From Microvirga massiliensis (GTDB lineage: Bacteria; Pseudomonadota; Alphaproteobacteria; Rhizobiales; Beijerinckiaceae), in NCBI RefSeq assembly GCF_001006805.1, contig NZ_LN811350.1, positions 259,744 to 317,656 of the forward strand: a stretch of DNA of 57,913 bases, written 5' to 3'. The notes under the pieces are model-generated. The model had not been told where the DNA came from, ran no database searches, and saw only the letters and a program-made list of their open reading frames with translations. The stretch's first letter is position 1, and each line of letters begins with the position of its first letter. Shown piece by piece: positions 57,579 to 57,913 of the stretch. The position numbers were made by a program, and so were the translations under genes.

Positions 57579-57913
57579 TCAATCCTCGCCCGCGTCGGCC
57601 GTCTCGAGCAGGATCTCGCGCTTGCCAGCATGGTTGGCGGGTCCGACGATGCCCTCCTTCTCCATCCGCTCCATCAGGGACGCGGCCCGGTTGTAGCCGA
57701 TCTGGAGGCGACGCTGGATATAGGAGGTCGAGGCCTTGCGGTCCCGCAGAACGACCGCGACCGCCTGGTCGTAGAGGTCGCCGCCCGGCGCTCCGAACTC
57801 GCCCTGATCGAAGACCGGGCTATCGCCGCCACCCAATTCCTCGTCGTCCGCAGCCGTGACCGCATCGAGATATTGCGGACGTCCCTGTCGTTTGAGGTGG
57901 GCGACCACGCGCT
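57579..57913 (-). CDS. ftsK: DNA translocase FtsK, C-terminal end only
   Basis: The 5' part lies beyond the right edge. The visible 111 codons end the motor domain (VVAHLKRQGRPQYLDAV) and give the gamma winged-helix domain: STSYIQRRLQIGYNRAASLM then ERMEKEGIVGPANHAGKREI, which reads KOPS-like polarity sequences and activates XerCD at the terminus. Stop is TCA at 57579-57581. Assignment is from the gamma domain alone but is distinctive. Confidence 0.93.
   Translation of the reverse strand, partial: RVVAHLKRQGRPQYLDAVTAADDEELGGGDSPVFDQGEFGAPGGDLYDQAVAVVLRDRKASTSYIQRRLQIGYNRAASLMERMEKEGIVGPANHAGKREILLETADAGED

Noticed and set aside
1..57913. rRNA operon, CRISPR array, toxin-antitoxin or phage-defence cluster
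   Set aside because: I looked on both strands and saw no gene or array that supports any of these.

Overview
The window is GC-rich, densely coded chromosomal DNA of an alphaproteobacterium, most likely a member of the Hyphomicrobiales (Rhizobiales). The Methylobacteriaceae/Microvirga branch is my best guess from protein flavour, not a computed placement. Evidence is the Caulobacter-like gene order around hemE, CcrM-type GANTC sites, a CtrA-type box, perfect parS sites and a CenR-like regulator. I see no tRNA, rRNA or CRISPR array.

Layout. (1) 1-6.6 kb is accessory: the start of an IS1182-type transposase gene running off the left edge, a ClC chloride transporter, a small orphan protein, a decayed sensor-kinase fragment, a lipid-anchored L,D-transpeptidase-like protein, a small membrane protein and one of two DUF2336 paralogues; a dispersed palindromic repeat separates the paralogues. 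(2) 8-19.6 kb is the information-processing block rimP-nusA-ylxR/L7Ae-infB-rbfA-truB, then rpsO and pnp, with a terminator-like hairpin in the rimP leader. (3) 19.7-27 kb holds hslUV facing a histidine operon (hisB, DUF2628, hisH, hisA, hisF, a frameshifted DUF6429 gene, hisE) ending in coaA. (4) 27-33 kb has an adenosine-kinase-like gene, an XRE regulator, Smr, MltA, a Tim44-like protein and a ferric-reductase-like flavocytochrome.

(5) 33-54 kb is the replication-origin domain. The left arm secB, dnaQ, coaE, aroE, maf, ppsR-like and the right arm hemE, hemJ, rho, mnmE, mnmG, rsmG, parA, parB, holA, lptE, leuS, yggS, cenR diverge from a 538-base gap at 37582-38119. That gap has DnaA-box-like sequences, seven GANTC sites and a TTAA-N7-TTAAC CtrA-type site, so it is very probably oriC. 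Two perfect 16-base parS palindromes lie inside the 5' ends of mnmG and rsmG, 5 and 7.5 kb from the proposed origin. (6) 54-57.9 kb carries a cyclic-nucleotide-binding-type protein, exonuclease III, a LolA-family protein with a long proline-rich N-terminus, and the last codons of ftsK.

The parts fit one picture: origin firing and its cell-cycle gating (oriC, CtrA/CcrM sites), segregation of the new origins (ParA/ParB/parS), terminus handling (FtsK), and envelope growth (CenR, LptE, LolA, MltA, L,D-transpeptidases) beside translation genes. No clearly new multi-gene system was found. The strongest leads are the origin architecture, the protein-coding parS sites, the rimP leader hairpin, the DUF2336 pair and a roughly 160-base composite repeat present three times.
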